DNA from: Gremmenia infestans
Taxonomy: Eukaryota; Ascomycota; Leotiomycetes; Helotiales; Hamatocanthoscyphaceae
Reading direction: 5' to 3'
Length of the DNA: 64,000 nt
Assembly: GCA_032629725.1 (NCBI GenBank)
Contig: JAFEVB010000010.1
Span: 930,001-994,000, forward strand
Shown: piece after piece, positions 10,841 to 23,946 of the stretch
How the letters are laid out: each line of letters starts with the position of its first letter
How positions within the stretch are numbered: the first letter of the stretch is position 1
Made by a program: the position numbers and the translations under genes
Notes under the pieces: model-generated
Databases searched by the model: none
Told to the model about the DNA's origin: nothing
The model's input: only the letters and a program-made list of their open reading frames with translations

Positions 10841-12709
10841 ATGTCTTCCTACATAGACTACCACCGTTTTGCCCGCGGCGAAAGCTGCACCGAAGAAGGC
10901 TGCAGATCTCGAAAATACTACATCGAAGACGGCAAGAAATTCTGCCAACGAGGTCACGAGCAAGCAGTCAGTTTCAAGTGTACTTCATTAGAATGGTTTC
11001 TAACATAATACAGGGCTTCACACAAACTCAGCAAGATGAAGATGATTGGAATCAACAGGGAAGAAAGACTCGTAAAAAGAAAGAGGAAAAGGAAAAGATT
11101 GAGAAGGTGCTTAGTGGCCTTGATGCTTCGAATCACTATCTGGAATGCTTCCAGCTTATATTGTGGAAACAAAGTCGTTGGTTGATTGAAGTCAAGGGCT
11201 TTCCTCCAGAGTTAGAGACTGTTGTGAGGGATCTGTGGACCTTGAGGATCCAGGATCTTCAGAAACCGGAAGAGAGAGGTGGCTATGGGTCTACTATGTT
11301 CAGTTCTCAGAGTGAGGGCGAGAATACGGATACAGATGGAGCGGGAAGTATGTCATCAAAAAGGAGTAGGGGAAGCGTTGTGGGGAAGGAGAAGCTTCCA
11401 AAGTTGATTGAGACACTGGGGCTATGCTATTTGGGTATGTTGCTTTTGAGGTTGCCGGTGAGCTTGGGAGGGCTCTATAATTGGGCCGCAAAGGAGGAGA
11501 TGATTTACACGAGAGCAGTAAGTAATCACACCTTCTTGCATCTGCGCATCATATGCTGATTGGACTTTCTAGATCAAGGAGGTCCCCAAAGACATGCGGA
11601 CCCGATTGCCACCATACTATTATGCCGCGTTAGAGACTCGAGCACAACTCAGAGGCTCGTCTCTTTACCGGACAATTCTTCAACTAGTCGAATTCTATAA
11701 CGACCAATTCGAGATGGTTTTCCCACCCCTCAACGCTCCATTGCTCATTTTCAAGCATGTCAAGGACCTGGGCTTACCTGGTAAGCACTCCACTTGAGAA
11801 TGCTTCGTTTACTAACACACACTAGTCGAAATATACCCTGCCGTCCGTCGTCTCTCAACAATACTAGGTTTCGATTTTTCATATCCAATCCTGAGGAAAA
11901 GAGTCCATGAAATCCAAGCATATCCCGAGATCCAGATCATAAGCATGATCATCCTCGCAACCAAACTTAGCCATCCGTTCGATAGTATCACTCGTGTCCC
12001 GGAAAGTGATCTCGATCCCACGGTCTTGAAAATTGACTGGGCGAAATGGCGGAATACTATGCGAGAACGTTCTTCGGAGGGCTTGAAACGAGGTGATGAG
12101 ATCAGGATCACTGATGTGGATGTCTTGGGTATGAGTGAGAAGAAGATGGATGATTATTTAGATTGGTATCAGAGGACCTGGATTGATGATCGGGATGCGA
12201 AGAGTACGTCTTCGCTCATCCATCTAGAGGTATACTGACGAATCCCAGTGGCGGAACAAATACTTGAGCTTTTCCCGCTCGAAGAATTGCCTCCAAAACC
12301 CGTTGTGGAACCAATGCAAGAGCACGCTATCCCTCATATCAAGCAAATACAACAAGACCTCATATCTCAGAAACCCCTACCTTTCGAAGAAAACGAGAGT
12401 GAAAGGATTACCCGGCCCGGAGAACTGTACAGACGATATAGGCGCATTGAAGATCTTCCCGCGAACGCAAGAGCTTTCTATGAAAAAGCCGGTAAGTTCA
12501 GGTTCTTTTATTTGTGTGGGTGAGTGAACGATTGTCTGGTTGGGGCTAATGTGACTGACGTAGCTGAGAATACGGGGGCTTCCTTGCAAACAATAGTCAG
12601 AGGCGTGGTGCAACTCGAGACGCTGATGGAGAATTGGAATCTAGCGGATAGGAAAAGACAATTGCTGGCCGAGCAGCAGAGTGTATCATCTTCGGATGAT
12701 GGGGATTGA
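10841..12709 (+). CDS. RRN7: RNA polymerase I initiation factor Rrn7 (TAF1B family)
   Basis: Rrn7 is the TFIIB-like subunit of the core factor that recruits RNA polymerase I to rDNA promoters. The N-terminal zinc ribbon is visible (C-x4-C in CTEEGC, then RKYYIEDGKKFCQRGHEQ). After it comes a Lys/Glu-rich reader/linker and two helical cyclin-like repeats, including GLCYLGMLLLRLPVSLGGLYNWA and VEIYPAVRRLSTILGFDFSYP. Six exons, 10841-10966, 11014-11517, 11573-11780, 11826-12203, 12249-12491 and 12564-12709, give 534 residues, all frames agreeing. A serine/acid-rich insert (about SEGENTDTDG) lies in the middle. The gene is transcribed divergently from ubiquitin-L40, with about 250 bp between them. 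Confidence 0.9.
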
Positions 12710-13591
12710 GGGGAGGCTTCGTTGGTATTGAATTCTCTTAGGGAGGGATTGTGTTTTAGGGAGTTCAAAAGGATACCCAGGCTTATTTGGAGTCTAGATC
12801 ACTACCGTTGAGAAATTAAAATAAATAACTTATTTGAATGAATTATGTTGATAATCTTTTCTAACATACTTCTACGTTTGCTAGAGCGTGTCTTGACTAC
12901 TTGCCCACTAAAAGAATTCCTGGTGTTGTTTCCGCATTTGACAATACGGAGGGATCCAGAGGGAACTCCAAGTAAAATTTACACTTGAATAAAATCTCCT
13001 ATCAAAGTATCGTTTGTAACTCGTCTGCTTGGCGGATGAGAGTTGTGTTATAATTATCTAGCTGACATTGGTAGTATATTATTTACCAAGAAGCCAGATG
13101 CTACATGTTTCCCATCTGTTGATGAATAAATCCGGTTTTAGTTCATTTGTACTTAAGTTTCGAGCAAGTCTTGAATACGGCTCTCAACATCTTCTGATCC
13201 AGTACTTGCGATTGAGTCCTTACCTCCAAACACCGATCACATTTGTCACATTCATTACAGCAACAACGTAATCAAGAAACCTTCAATTTCGATTTCTACT
13301 GAGATGTTCTTGCACCTCCCGTAAGTCCACTTTTTGACTACGCCGGCCAATTGTGATCAAGGTAGTATCGAGTGTAACAAAAGAAAACATGATGCTGTGC
13401 GAAGCCCGAGAGACATAACCAGTGATAGAAGTTGTCCAGATAGCGTCTTCCTACGCAACGACCATTAGAATGCAAGTACCAAAAGAATACACCGAAATAG
13501 CATATCCTCCAGATCCAACGGCCTGCACACGAAGTGGGAATGCCATTGCTGACAACAAGGTCGATGCCGTGGAGTGTCGAGTTGGTGATAT
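12710..13591. other. Intergenic between convergent RRN7 and eIF5A
   Basis: This 0.9-kb 3'-3' spacer is AT-rich at its left end (AAATAAATAACTTATTTGAATG near 12820, usable as polyadenylation context). No coding frame with support was found. Confidence 0.55.
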
Positions 13592-14326
13592 CTAACCGCG
13601 AGGAGCCTCCTTAGCTTCAATGGCACACTGCTCACCCATGGCAGTAAGAACGATGACGTCTAGAAATCAAGTGTCAGTGTGAGGTTCCAAGTTCATTTCA
13701 AGTGGCAAATATTACTGGTATCCTTCTCCTCAGTGGTAAACAGCTTGTCAATCTTCTCTCCAACCTCTCCATCGGGAACCTTGACATCATCCTTGGTCTC
13801 GCCATCATCAGCCATCAAGGAGAGGAAACCGTCATCGGAAACATCGAGCTAGATGTAGAGTCAGCGGGCAGTTTGTAATCACATGGGGGCATGAACCTAC
13901 CAACTGGTATTCTTTTCGGATGACGTTGGGGACATCCATGTTGTGGGTGGATGGGCAGAGTTCTTCGAGCTTCTTGCCGGTGAAGATGTCGATGGCAACA
14001 AGATGGACCTTTGCGTGACCGTGCTTGCCAGTCTTGGAGGTAGACATGTCGACGATCTTGCAGGGGCGGTTCTTGATGCAGACGAATCCGTTCTTTCTCA
14101 AGGCAGAGCATTGCATGGGAAAGGTGGTGGACGCGCCGGCATCGGCCGAGTCGAAGGTGTGTTCATGCTGTTAGTTGGCGCTCAGTCAGCGAATTGTCTT
14201 GCGGAGAGGCAGATATTGTGGCGATCCAAAAGGTGATGCGATACCCAAATGGAAATACTCGAGATGCGCTGCAAGGAGTGGTGGGGCGCGTGCGGGGTGT
14301 TTTCTTACCTGAGCGTCGTCCGCCAT
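13592..14326 (-). CDS. TIF51/eIF5A: Translation factor eIF5A (hypusine-containing)
   Basis: eIF5A binds stalled ribosomes and promotes peptide-bond formation at polyproline and during termination. Four exons, 14326-14309, 14167-13901, 13848-13716 and 13659-13592, give 161 residues, the normal fungal length. The hypusination loop STSKTGKHGHAK is intact, and the modified Lys is about residue 54. The C-terminal OB-fold reads LDVSDDGFLSLM and then NVIVLTAMGEQ. The first exon codes only MADDAQ, again a very short leading exon. The gene stands back to back with VPS52, with 462 bp between the starts. Confidence 0.97.
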
Positions 14327-14788
14327 GATAACTAGAGGCGCAAGTGGTGGTGAACTGAGTGTAGAAGGGGGGCGCTGTGGTGAAGTCGACGACAAGCAAC
14401 GACAAAACGAAATGAAGGATGATTATGGTGGTGTTGGTGGGGGATCGAAGAGGAGAGAGGGCTCTTTAAGTTTGAGATAGAATTGGAAGAAATACCTTCA
14501 TTCGCTTGAATGTGGGCGGATGGCTAGACTAAGCCGCTTACGTTCTACAGCCGCCATTGGCCGATGAATCCTCAGCGGGCGGGTAGGTAGCTAGGCCTTG
14601 ATCGCTCATTTATCGAGCTATAACACCTTCTTCGGTACCAAATATTTACATTATCTTTCGAGGAACTGGATGAATCATCCGGTCTGCACGGTGAAAACAG
14701 CAGAAACGTCGCGCCGATCATGATTGTACGGGCAATTGGAACCACATAACCAAGCTAGACTTGATGCTACTGGGAAGAAGAGGAGGAC
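14327..14788. promoter_or_regulatory. Divergent promoter region eIF5A / VPS52
   Basis: This 462-bp spacer separates two genes pointing away from each other, so it must hold both promoters and leaders. No TATA box at a convincing distance and no repeat was seen. The left part is G/T-rich on the plus strand, giving a CT-rich tract on the eIF5A sense strand as in many highly expressed fungal genes. Confidence 0.5.
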
Positions 14789-16904
14789 ATGTGGCTCTCG
14801 GGGCGTTCGACGCCTGCTGCAACTCCCTCTGGCTCTCCACCCCCGCCTGCAAACAGATCCTATTCTCCTGCCCCTAGGAGGCCTAGCAATCTAGCGCCCC
14901 CTTCTGCGGCTCAAAGACCGCCTTTCAACCCGCGGTCATCGTCCTTGTCCCTGATCTCCAATGATTCTACAACGTCTTTGTTGTCTTCGTCGCGGCGGCC
15001 GAATGGATCTGGGCTCAAACAGTCGGCCACAGCGGTGAATGCACCGGATCCCCTACAAGTACTGGAGAGGCTTCTGGGTTCCGAAGGGAAGAAAAAAGTA
15101 TCCTCAAAAGCTACCAATGGAACTTCCACAAACAATAACTTAGGGGACTACAACTACGAGGCTGAGCTCGACTTCGATGGCTTAAGTTTGCGAGAGGTAG
15201 TGGAAAGCCAGTCCTCGAATGCCAAAGAGGAGCATGTATATACTTCACAGACTACCGAAGAGTGTATGTCCAATCGCATGTTCGTTTTGCATGGTTACTG
15301 ATAGTATATACTAGTTGAGAATGACAAAGACAAGTTCGAAGACCTGCATAAATCCATTCGTGCCTGCGACGACGTGCTAAATTCGGTTGAGATCAATTTA
15401 ACGAGCTTCCAAAATGATCTTGCGGCAGTCTCCACGGAAATCGAAACTCTACAAGCTCGGTCTACAGCACTCAGTGTACGGTTGGAGAATCGCAAAGTGG
15501 TTGAGAATGGCTTGGGACCCTTCGTGGAGGAAATCAGTGTTTCTCCTGCGGTCGTCAGAAAAATAGTGGACGGTAGCATTGATGAGGCCTGGGTTAGAGC
15601 ATTGGCAGAAGTTGAGAAACGATCGAAAGCAATAGTTTCAAAGTCGAAGGAGCATAAAAATGTGAAAGGTGTTAGTGATCTTAAGCCATTGCTAGAGAAT
15701 CTCATAAACAAGGTTAGCTGAAACCCACCTCTTTCCGCTCAGACTATTAATCCCTTTATAGGCCCTGGAGAGAATTAGAGACTTTTTGGTGCAGCAAATT
15801 AAAGCCCTACGATCACCAAACATAAATGCTCAGATTATACAGCAGCAGCACTTCATCAGATATAAGGACCTCTATGGGTTCTTACACAAACACCACCCTC
15901 AGCTCGCCGAAGAGATTGGTCAAGCATACATGAATACTATGCGATGGTACTTTTTGAATCAATTTACTCGCTATCAAAAGGCATTGGAGAAGGTCAAACT
16001 TCACATACTGGACAAGCATGATGTTTTAGGCCAGGATGATGGGACTCGGAAAACGACAATCCTATCTGCGCCGAAAATTACCGGGCCACCACATGATGCT
16101 TTCAACCTAGGTCGTCGAATCGACCTCTTGAAGACATCAAATCAAACGGCATTGTCATCTTTCCTGGCGGAGGAAGATAAAACTACACATTATCTCGAAT
16201 TTCCATTTCGAAATTTTAATTTGGCTCTCGTGGACAATGCCTCTGCAGAGTACTCCTTCCTGACTACCTTCTTTTCACCCGCACTCTCGTACTCCACGAT
16301 ATCAAAGCACTTCAAGTTTATTTTCCAGCCGACTTTTGCTCTAGGTCAGACCCTGACAAAATCACTCGTCAACGAGTCATTTGACTGTTTAGGTCTCCTT
16401 TTATGTGTGAGACTGAACCAGCATTTCGCATTCGAGCTTCAACGCCGGAAAATACCGGCCGTAGATGGTTATATCAACGGAACCAGCATGCTGCTATGGC
16501 CTCGCTTCCAACAGATAATGGACCAACACTGCGACTCAGTCCGAGCTGTCACAAACAGCATTTCAAGTCGCAAACCCTCCGCCTCGGAGCAGGCGAAGCA
16601 GTCAGCCGCCCCGCATTTTACAACACAGCGTTTTGCACAGTTCATCCAGGGTATTTTAACCCTGAGTGCCGAAGCAGGGGACGATGAGCCTGTCTCTGCG
16701 AGCTTGATAAGACTCCGCAGTGAAATAGAGGCGTTCCTGACGAAGACAAGTAAGAATATTGGGGACTCGAGAAAAAGGGAGAGGTTCCTTTATAATAACT
16801 ATTCTTTGATTGTGACCATTATCGGGGATCTTGAGGGCAAGCTGGCGCTGGATCAACAGGAGCATTTTGAGGAACTTAAAAGGGCGTTTGGAGAAGGTGC
16901 ATGA
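14789..16904 (+). CDS. VPS52: GARP complex subunit Vps52
   Basis: Vps52/Sac2 is a subunit of the GARP tether that docks endosome-derived vesicles at the trans-Golgi. Three exons, 14789-15263, 15315-15712 and 15762-16904, give 671 residues. The N-terminal 110 residues are Ser/Pro-rich and disordered. The Vps52 coiled-coil domain starts at FENDKDKFEDLHKSIRACDD and continues with ALERIRDFLVQQIKALRSP. The conserved segment FIRYKDLYGFLHKHHPQLA and the C-terminal helical domain (FLYNNYSLIVTIIGDLEGKL) follow. No oddities were seen. Confidence 0.92.
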
Positions 16905-17055
16905 GGCTGTGGAGCCCTATGTTATAAATACAGATATGAAATCTAAGTGATGAATCCTGTAAAATACCCTACAAATATTGAGACATTGTAAACTGTGTCC
17001 CATTTTTGCGGCCCTGGTCCTGTGTCCGTCCCAAGCCAAATGTACTGACTCATAT

Positions 17056-18391
17056 TTAATGACCCCGGTAGCCAGCCCATTGTCTCCAAAACGCGCCGAG
17101 GGTCCCAGATGGTCCTGCAGATTTTCGTATCCAGAATGACAAAACTCCTACTAATACAGCGAGCCCAATAGTCCCAGCTGGTCTCCGATACTTCCAAACC
17201 ACCTTGAAAACCCTATCACGTCGATCCGCCCAGTCTAATTCCTGAACCTGCTTGTTGAAAAAAGTTTCACCGTCTTTCAGGGTCTGGTTTACCGTCTGGT
17301 CTTCCCAACGCGCTGTTTTCAACACACTAGAGTTCGAGATCGATCGCCATAACCTCATTTTCTCAGGTGGGTATTGCTCAAACAACTTCGCAGTATTCTG
17401 TATCAGAGCCTCAAGATCCAGGGGCTTCGGCAGCTTGGACAGAATCGAATGAAGCATTTCCGGCTCATCTGCCGGGGTTTCAAAAAGCTCATCCGAGCGC
17501 TGGAGAACAATCTGAGCAAACATATATACCGAGAGAACAGCTTCTCGTGCGAGAAATACATCGAACAGTCGAGCTATGTCCCCATATTCCTGGATATCGT
17601 GGGCATACATTGTTAGCGTTCCAGATAGAGCGAAAAATGGCTGGGTTTGTGAAAGATGGTTGCAGAGTTTTGGATCCACGGCGTATAAAATGGCTGGTAT
17701 GAGACGCAGTTGAGCTAGGGCTGGAGCAAGTGTTGGTAACATAAAGTCTCGAATGCGCAGAGCTGAGAGGCGTGCTACGGCCGCCGCGCGATCTCTGTGT
17801 TCCAGCACCAGGAGAAATACCTGGCAGATGTCATGGTAGCCTTGGAAGTAGCAGAGATATGGTTGGCAGCGCAGGACTTCTGTAATCAGGTCGGAGAGCT
17901 CCTCCTTTCGACGGTCAAGGTCTTTCACGGACTGGTCTGTGCGAAACGGTGTCAGTTTCTATGTGATATGTGCCAATAAAAGCAATTCATGACTTACCGT
18001 TGGGATAGTATATAAAAGACCTGTTCACATCCAACTGAACCTGATCCTCGTCTCGATGTTTTGGTAGCCTTTTCCAGATCTCGCGCTCCTCAGTCTCCGA
18101 CTCTAAATCGTTGTCGTGACTCGGATATCCGAGAAGTAAGGGCCCTGCGATTGAAAGTCAGTCTTGGTTCAGGGAGATCTGTCGGTCGTACGGACATGCC
18201 TGGCGTCGAAGGTCGTCAGAGAGCAGTCCACCTTCAGATGTTGCCAGAGCCTTCAGCGTATGGACATCCTTCCATTTGCATGCTTCGAGGATCTTCGCGG
18301 CCTTTGCATTGTGCTTCTGTTGTTGAGACGAGGTCCGTGATATGGCGGGTTTCTTTTCATACTCCTCTGCGACCTTTCCATCAGACTCCAT
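17056..18391 (-). CDS. TBC1D20/Gyp8-type Rab GTPase-activating protein
   Basis: This is a TBC-domain Rab GAP anchored in the ER/Golgi membrane. Exons 18391-18196, 18144-17998 and 17936-17056 give 407 residues. Both catalytic fingers are present: the IxxDxxR-type finger QLDVNR ahead of the second intron and the YxQ finger as YFQGYHD. The C terminus has one hydrophobic helix (GTIGLAVLVGVLSFWI) followed by basic residues, the tail anchor that distinguishes TBC1D20 from soluble TBC proteins. In animals this group acts on Rab1/Rab2/Rab18 in ER-Golgi transport; the same here is inference. The first intron donor (GTCCGT) is non-consensus, but the join WPLLLGYP is exactly what the family shows. Confidence 0.9.
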
Positions 18392-19093
18392 ATCTAGGAC
18401 AGAAGCCTAAACGCGTGGTTATCATCGCAGTCTGACGCGAAGGGAGGTCCTGAGAGACAAGAAGAATTTATGATTCCGGCAAATGCTCTTTCCTGTCCTG
18501 GACGTTGGTACTGTAAAACGCGCTAGAAAGGCTGGAAATGTGTTCGTGCAGCGTGATCCATGTGCAAGCCATGAAATGATATATCAGATCTACAACGACT
18601 CCTCGCCAGATGTATGTTTGCTGACCGGTATTCACGATATTCCGGAGAGCATCAGTTGTAAGCAATGTCTTCTTGACGACAAGAGTTTCCCGATTTGTTT
18701 ACTTCAGTCTCCAGTTTCAGCGTTCATTCGGCGTAGAACCACAGCCTTGTGGTGACAAGGCTACCTACTACTAGGTACTGTACTGTACTGTACCTTAAGA
18801 GGCAACCGCAAGATCATCGTGGAACATCATCATCAAGCAAGGCTGCTGGTCTTACTGGCCTCATTCCCCTCCTATCTATAGCGCGAGGCCTCCTTTGGCT
18901 CAGGAAGCCTCCTCCCAAGCTATCATCACCACCACCACCACCACCACCCCCCCCTTCGAGCTTCTCGACTCGCTGCACTTCCCACCTCCAACACCGGCCC
19001 ACCCGTTCCAGCTGGTGTCACCGTTGCGCCCTGACGCTCACTGAGACTTCCCCCCCATACTTTTATTGAATCGGTGTGACTCGAGTCGCCATT
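18392..19093. promoter_or_regulatory. Divergent spacer TBC gene / MMS1-like gene
   Basis: The spacer contains the starts of two divergent genes. A TACTGTAC-type tract lies at 18776-18793 (GTACTGTACTGTACTGTACC), followed by a CAC-triplet and poly-C run near 18927-18955. Overlapping short frames are low-complexity shadows. Confidence 0.55.
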
Positions 19094-22000
19094 ATGGCCT
19101 TCGAGACCAACACCTTGGTAAATGGAGAGTGGACCACTCGCACTCTGGACATCAACACCATTCTAAAACACTTTGATCAAGAGAGCAAAGAGACGAATAT
19201 ACGTGATCTGGACATTGAGAGAGCTCCGACTCTTGGACTCTTGACGCAGACCGTTATTCGCAGTCCACTAGTGCACTGGATTCTACCGGCCACTCTCAGG
19301 CATCCGGAAAGAAACGATGTTGCTTTCATCGGGGTAAGAGTTCTTCACTACTGTTCTGTTTTTCTGTTTGTCTGTTTGATTGTTACAGTAATCATTATTC
19401 CTATTTATATTCCTTGAGCTGTGATCTCTCCGTCGTTTACAGGGCCATACCCTCATTTGTCGCCTAAGTCATGTCTGCAGAACTAACTATGCCTTGTCGT
19501 CTCGGTCAATACTGATCCGGGATTAAGAAACTAATGTTTTCAGGATGATTTTGTTCAAATCAGAGAACTCCGCCCAGATAGGCAGCTCTGGGATGTTATT
19601 CGAAAAGAGAACTTTGGAGCCCGTATTCGAAATGCTCGTGTATTTGGACCCATGAACGCAGTTGATAAAGAGTGGAATAAAAAATTCCCTGGTACTCAGA
19701 TCGAGGACGATGACGAAGATGTGAGCATGCATGCTGAAGATGATTTTGAGAACGGTCGACATACGAGGTTTCCATTGTCAACACAGTCCATCATTCTACA
19801 ACTGGACACAGGAGATACTGTATTCTTGAGCCTACGTCAATCAGAGGCGGGGAAACTGGAATTTGTCTCCAGCAGACACCGAGTGACGAAAGCGATGTTA
19901 GGGCTACAGCCGGGCATGCATCTCGCTGTTGACCCTAGCTCTCGGTATATGGCTGTGGGGTGCTCAGAGCACATATTCGCTATCTACGCATTACACTCCC
20001 AGGAGGAGCTGTCAAGACAGCACATACAAGGCTCCTCTTTACAGCCAGTCAAATCCAAGAGTTGCTTTATCGTACAGGGAATCATCCTCAAAATGGAATT
20101 CTTGTATCCTTGCGCCGGTGACGATACACATATTATTTTGATAGTGTTGGTGGTTGCGAAAGGCAGAACGCGGATTCTGCGCTATGAATGGGAGGCTGGA
20201 ATGGAACTGACGAACGTTCGTCCTGGTAACCAGAGGGGCCACCTCCTGACGAAGGAGCACCAGATGCCACTGTTGCTCATTCCGTTGACTGTCAGATCCT
20301 CTTTCGTCCTCATCTACGATACATTCATGACTGTCGCTAAAGGTATTCTTGAAGGTTACCCCAAATTCTTTGACTTTTGTCACGCCAATGACCCTCCAAC
20401 CAACCTGTATCATGGGAGGGGCATTCCATTATGGACCTCATGGACCAGACCAGCGCGACGGAGGGCATTTACCGAGCATCGTGACGACATCTACATTGTG
20501 AGAGAAGATGGCGTTGTCAAAATCCTTGAGATCGATTCCGATATTGAGGAAATTATTGGAGCAGACATGACCATTGGTCAGTTAGAAAACAATTGTGGTA
20601 CAGCACTAGCAAGTCTCGACTTCTTCCTTGCTGCTGGTAGTCAAACGGGCGACATGCTCATCACAGGAGGGGATTCGTGTTCCGGTGGGACATATCTCGT
20701 AAGCGCATATGACCTTTTATTGGAGCATCATCTTTGGTAGTCTAATTTTTAATGTCGTATCAGATTCGAGCCCGACAGGCCCCCGCGTTCATTGAACCAA
20801 TTCAAAACTGGTCTCCATCGCCCGACTTCATAACGACGTATGCTGCTGATGATCAAGCCTCTTTGGACGGACGAGGTCGTCGCAAAAGAAACACAACTCC
20901 GCGGCCAGACAAGATTTATGCTTGTGCTGGAAAGGGGTCCAAGGGTGTCATCACCGAATTTCGTTATGGTTTGGAAGCAAAACTCGGATTGGAAATGGAC
21001 TATCAAATTCCTATCATGGAGGCCTGGGTTCTATGCCCAACCTTCGACTGTTTGGAGGACGACGACGTCTCTCTTTTCCTTCTCTCACTTGGTGACCACT
21101 CCGCAGTACTTCAGCTCTCTGGTGACGCCAGGAACATAGACAATCTTGAGCAAGAAGACACCAAATTTGATCTGAGGTATCGAACTATCGCTGCAAACAT
21201 GCACATAAGCTTCACGATACAGGTGACCGAGCAGACTATAGTATTGATGAATGGATCGCAAGTGTGGGTATCTCTCATAGGGATGATATCGTTTGAGCTA
21301 ACAAATTAATAGCCACGTCCACGAGAAAGATGAAATCCTGAGGATTCGTGAAGACAGCATTACTGTTGGTCATGGTCTAGCAATAGACAAGGCCCTCATC
21401 CACGAAAATCTGGTTCTGTTCACATCACGTCTCGATAACTCTGTCTATCTCCAAATCCTGGAACAAAAAGAAGTATATATGGAGACCGATAGTATGCCTG
21501 GAATTGAACCTGAAACAAACGTACGAACTCTTGGCAAGTACTCATCTCAGGTTACTAGTCTTGCAATCTGTGAAATTGCCCAAGACCTGTATGCTATCAT
21601 TACAGAAGTGCATGACGACTCGATAATCCTGATATTTGAAGCAATCAGGACCACAAATCGTGAAGAATTAAAAATCCCGTCCACGTATGCGGATGACATT
21701 CGGCTCGAAGCATTCGTCAGTATTTCGGTCGCTTATAGGATACCCGGAATAGTCACCTTTCTTTGTGGAACACGAAATGGGTACTTGCTCACCTTGAATG
21801 TCAGCGAGAGCACTTTCCAAATCACAAGCTCTCGATGTGATCGCTTTGGTGTGAGCCAAACGTTTGTAAAAAGAGACGTACAGCCACATTCTGGAGAAAT
21901 GTTTTTCGTGAGCTGCGACTCAAACATTTTCGTTTTGGCTCCTGATCATTCAGTACTGCCGCCTAGTAGTAGGCAACGGAGCCCAGGCTGGGCCATCAAT

Positions 22001-23494
22001 CAAGTCTGGCTTACCGATGCCACGAAGCCGGGACTTCAGCAGCCGGATATAAGTTCAATAGCGAGGCTAAGGCCAAGCTCGTCTGGGGGTGCGGATGGCG
22101 GGCTTCTTCTCGTGGCTGGTAATCAGCTTCTCATGGCTGCTTTCAGTACTCAGCCAAAATCTGTTCCTCGCCACATATCTGTTGGAGGCACCCCAACGCG
22201 TGTACTGTATTCTCACGATTTGGGTCTCCTTATTGTAGGCGCAATTGTGAATAACAAGACAACCCTTCTATTCATCGACCCACGCACTGGCGAAGATCTA
22301 TCAGCGCCTTGGCTTAAGAGCGACTCTGGACCAGCAGATTTCATCAGCGGTCTTGGTAGAACCGGGGACAGAATCTATCATCTTCTCGAATGGTCGTTTA
22401 CCAAAGAAAAGAAAACTTGGAACCACGTCATTGTTGCTACCAGTTCCGGGCGACTTTTAGTCGTAACTACGAGAACCGACATTGAAACGGAACGAAATAT
22501 ATGTTTTTGGACCAAGTATCAATTCAAACTTCCAGGATCAGAACCAATATATTCAGTGACTGGATTTCCAGAGGGTCTACTCTGGTGTTCAGGAAATAAG
22601 CTCCTTTGCGATACACTTGATCTCAAGGAGAAAAAGTTTCAGCGCATAGCAGAATATGAACTCCCATCACCAGCCACGGCAGTTTCATACGATAACGGTA
22701 TCATATATGCCCTAACTAATAGTCATTCAGTGGAGGTCCTCAAATTGGTCTTGGATGATGTCAGAGGTGCAAAAATCACGCGTACGCATGGTGATCAGAT
22801 TACCCGCAACACTTTACACCACGCAAGTGTTGATCGGCCCTTAGGACGCCCCATTCATCTAGTCTCCGACAAGCACTGTTCTGTAGTCGGGTTGTGGGCT
22901 ACTCAAGACACAAAAGCAGATACTCTCGAGACCGTCTTCGAGGCGGATCTTTCACATTCGGTTCTCAAGTTCCGTCCAGGAAGGTGCCGTCCGCTTTGGG
23001 ATCCATGCTGGACTTCTAGCAGTATGAGTACTAGATCAATTGCCGGAGACAGTGCAGATCAAGAAAACATCCCAAGATCTGCCCATCGCTCTGAGTTGCT
23101 AGGCTTGTCGATTGACGGCTCATTGAGTCAACACACAATTCTTGAATTTACAGAGTGGAGGTTCCTGAGGTTCTTCATCAACCTTGCGATACGATCTCCA
23201 AAAGTCTGCGAGTTTACCTACAAAGATGAACCTCTTCCCTTGGAGCCCCTGAGCGCACCGAAGCTGATGATGCACGTGGATGGTGATATCCTAAAGCGTT
23301 GTCTAGCAGAGAGAAATCTTGAAGGACTCCTGTGTCTTGGTGAGGAAACTGGGGAAGCGGCCGAGATATTCCCCAAGTTCTATGAGCTGCTTCAAGAACT
23401 GCATGAAGGGAAGTTGGACGAGCATGCGGATGCTGCTACCTACGTGGAGCAGGCATACACAGATCTAGCATTCTATCTACGCCCTGTGCTGTAG
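19094..23494 (+). CDS. MMS1_N/CPSF-A domain protein (DDB1/Cft1 superfamily)
   Basis: This is a large beta-propeller scaffold of the DDB1-Rse1-Cft1-Mms1 superfamily, the kind annotated in fungi as a thermotolerance protein. Four exons, 19094-19333, 19544-20698, 20764-21263 and 21313-23494, give 1358 residues. The N-terminal MMS1_N-like region is recognisable from RNARVFGPMNAVDKEWN and GMHLAVDPSSRYMAVGCSE. Further propeller strands follow (DKIYACAGKGSKGVITEF, then GLGRTGDRIYHLLEWSF), with a helical end ending in a Tyr/Asp-rich tail. The first intron is long (210 nt) with the family join AFIG/DDFVQIRELRP. Its length and the absence of tightly conserved CPSF-A motifs leave the exact subfamily open. 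Possible roles are a ubiquitin-ligase adaptor or an RNA-processing scaffold; I cannot choose. Confidence 0.82.
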
Positions 23495-23946
23495 GATGGT
23501 ACTCCTGTCACGGCCTTTTTAGTGTTAGTGTGTATAGAAAGCTTCGGTTGATTGGGATTGTGACTCACGGAGTTGATGACTTATATGAATTATGACAGCG
23601 GGGAAGCTTGAAGACGAGGGCCTATCGTAATTAAAAGTGACCAATGAGTATTCCATTCATTTTGTCATCGGTGCAAATAGGTCAGAAGTGTTTAGATGTG
23701 ACTCGTAATCTTAGAATTATAATTCTTTAGTCAATACCTAGGTATCGGAAATAAAGGGGCTAAGTAGGAGCTTGACTCCCAGCTTGCTCGCTTGTTGATT
23801 GCAGTGCGCAATCGCCGGTGGATGCCCGCCCGCACACTTTCTCGACCCCGCAATTTTGCAACTTTCACGACGTGCGAAGAAACTACGCCACGACCATCAA
23901 CGACAATCTAGGCCACCTTCTCAGATACGACAATAACGTACTCGCA
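23495..23946. other. Intergenic, promoter of eIF5B
   Basis: A tandem-gene spacer of 452 bp. A longer open frame runs into the eIF5B start from 23818 without a better ATG context. MAPKKKNNKK at 23947 is the usual family start, so the upstream frame is treated as leader. Confidence 0.5.
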
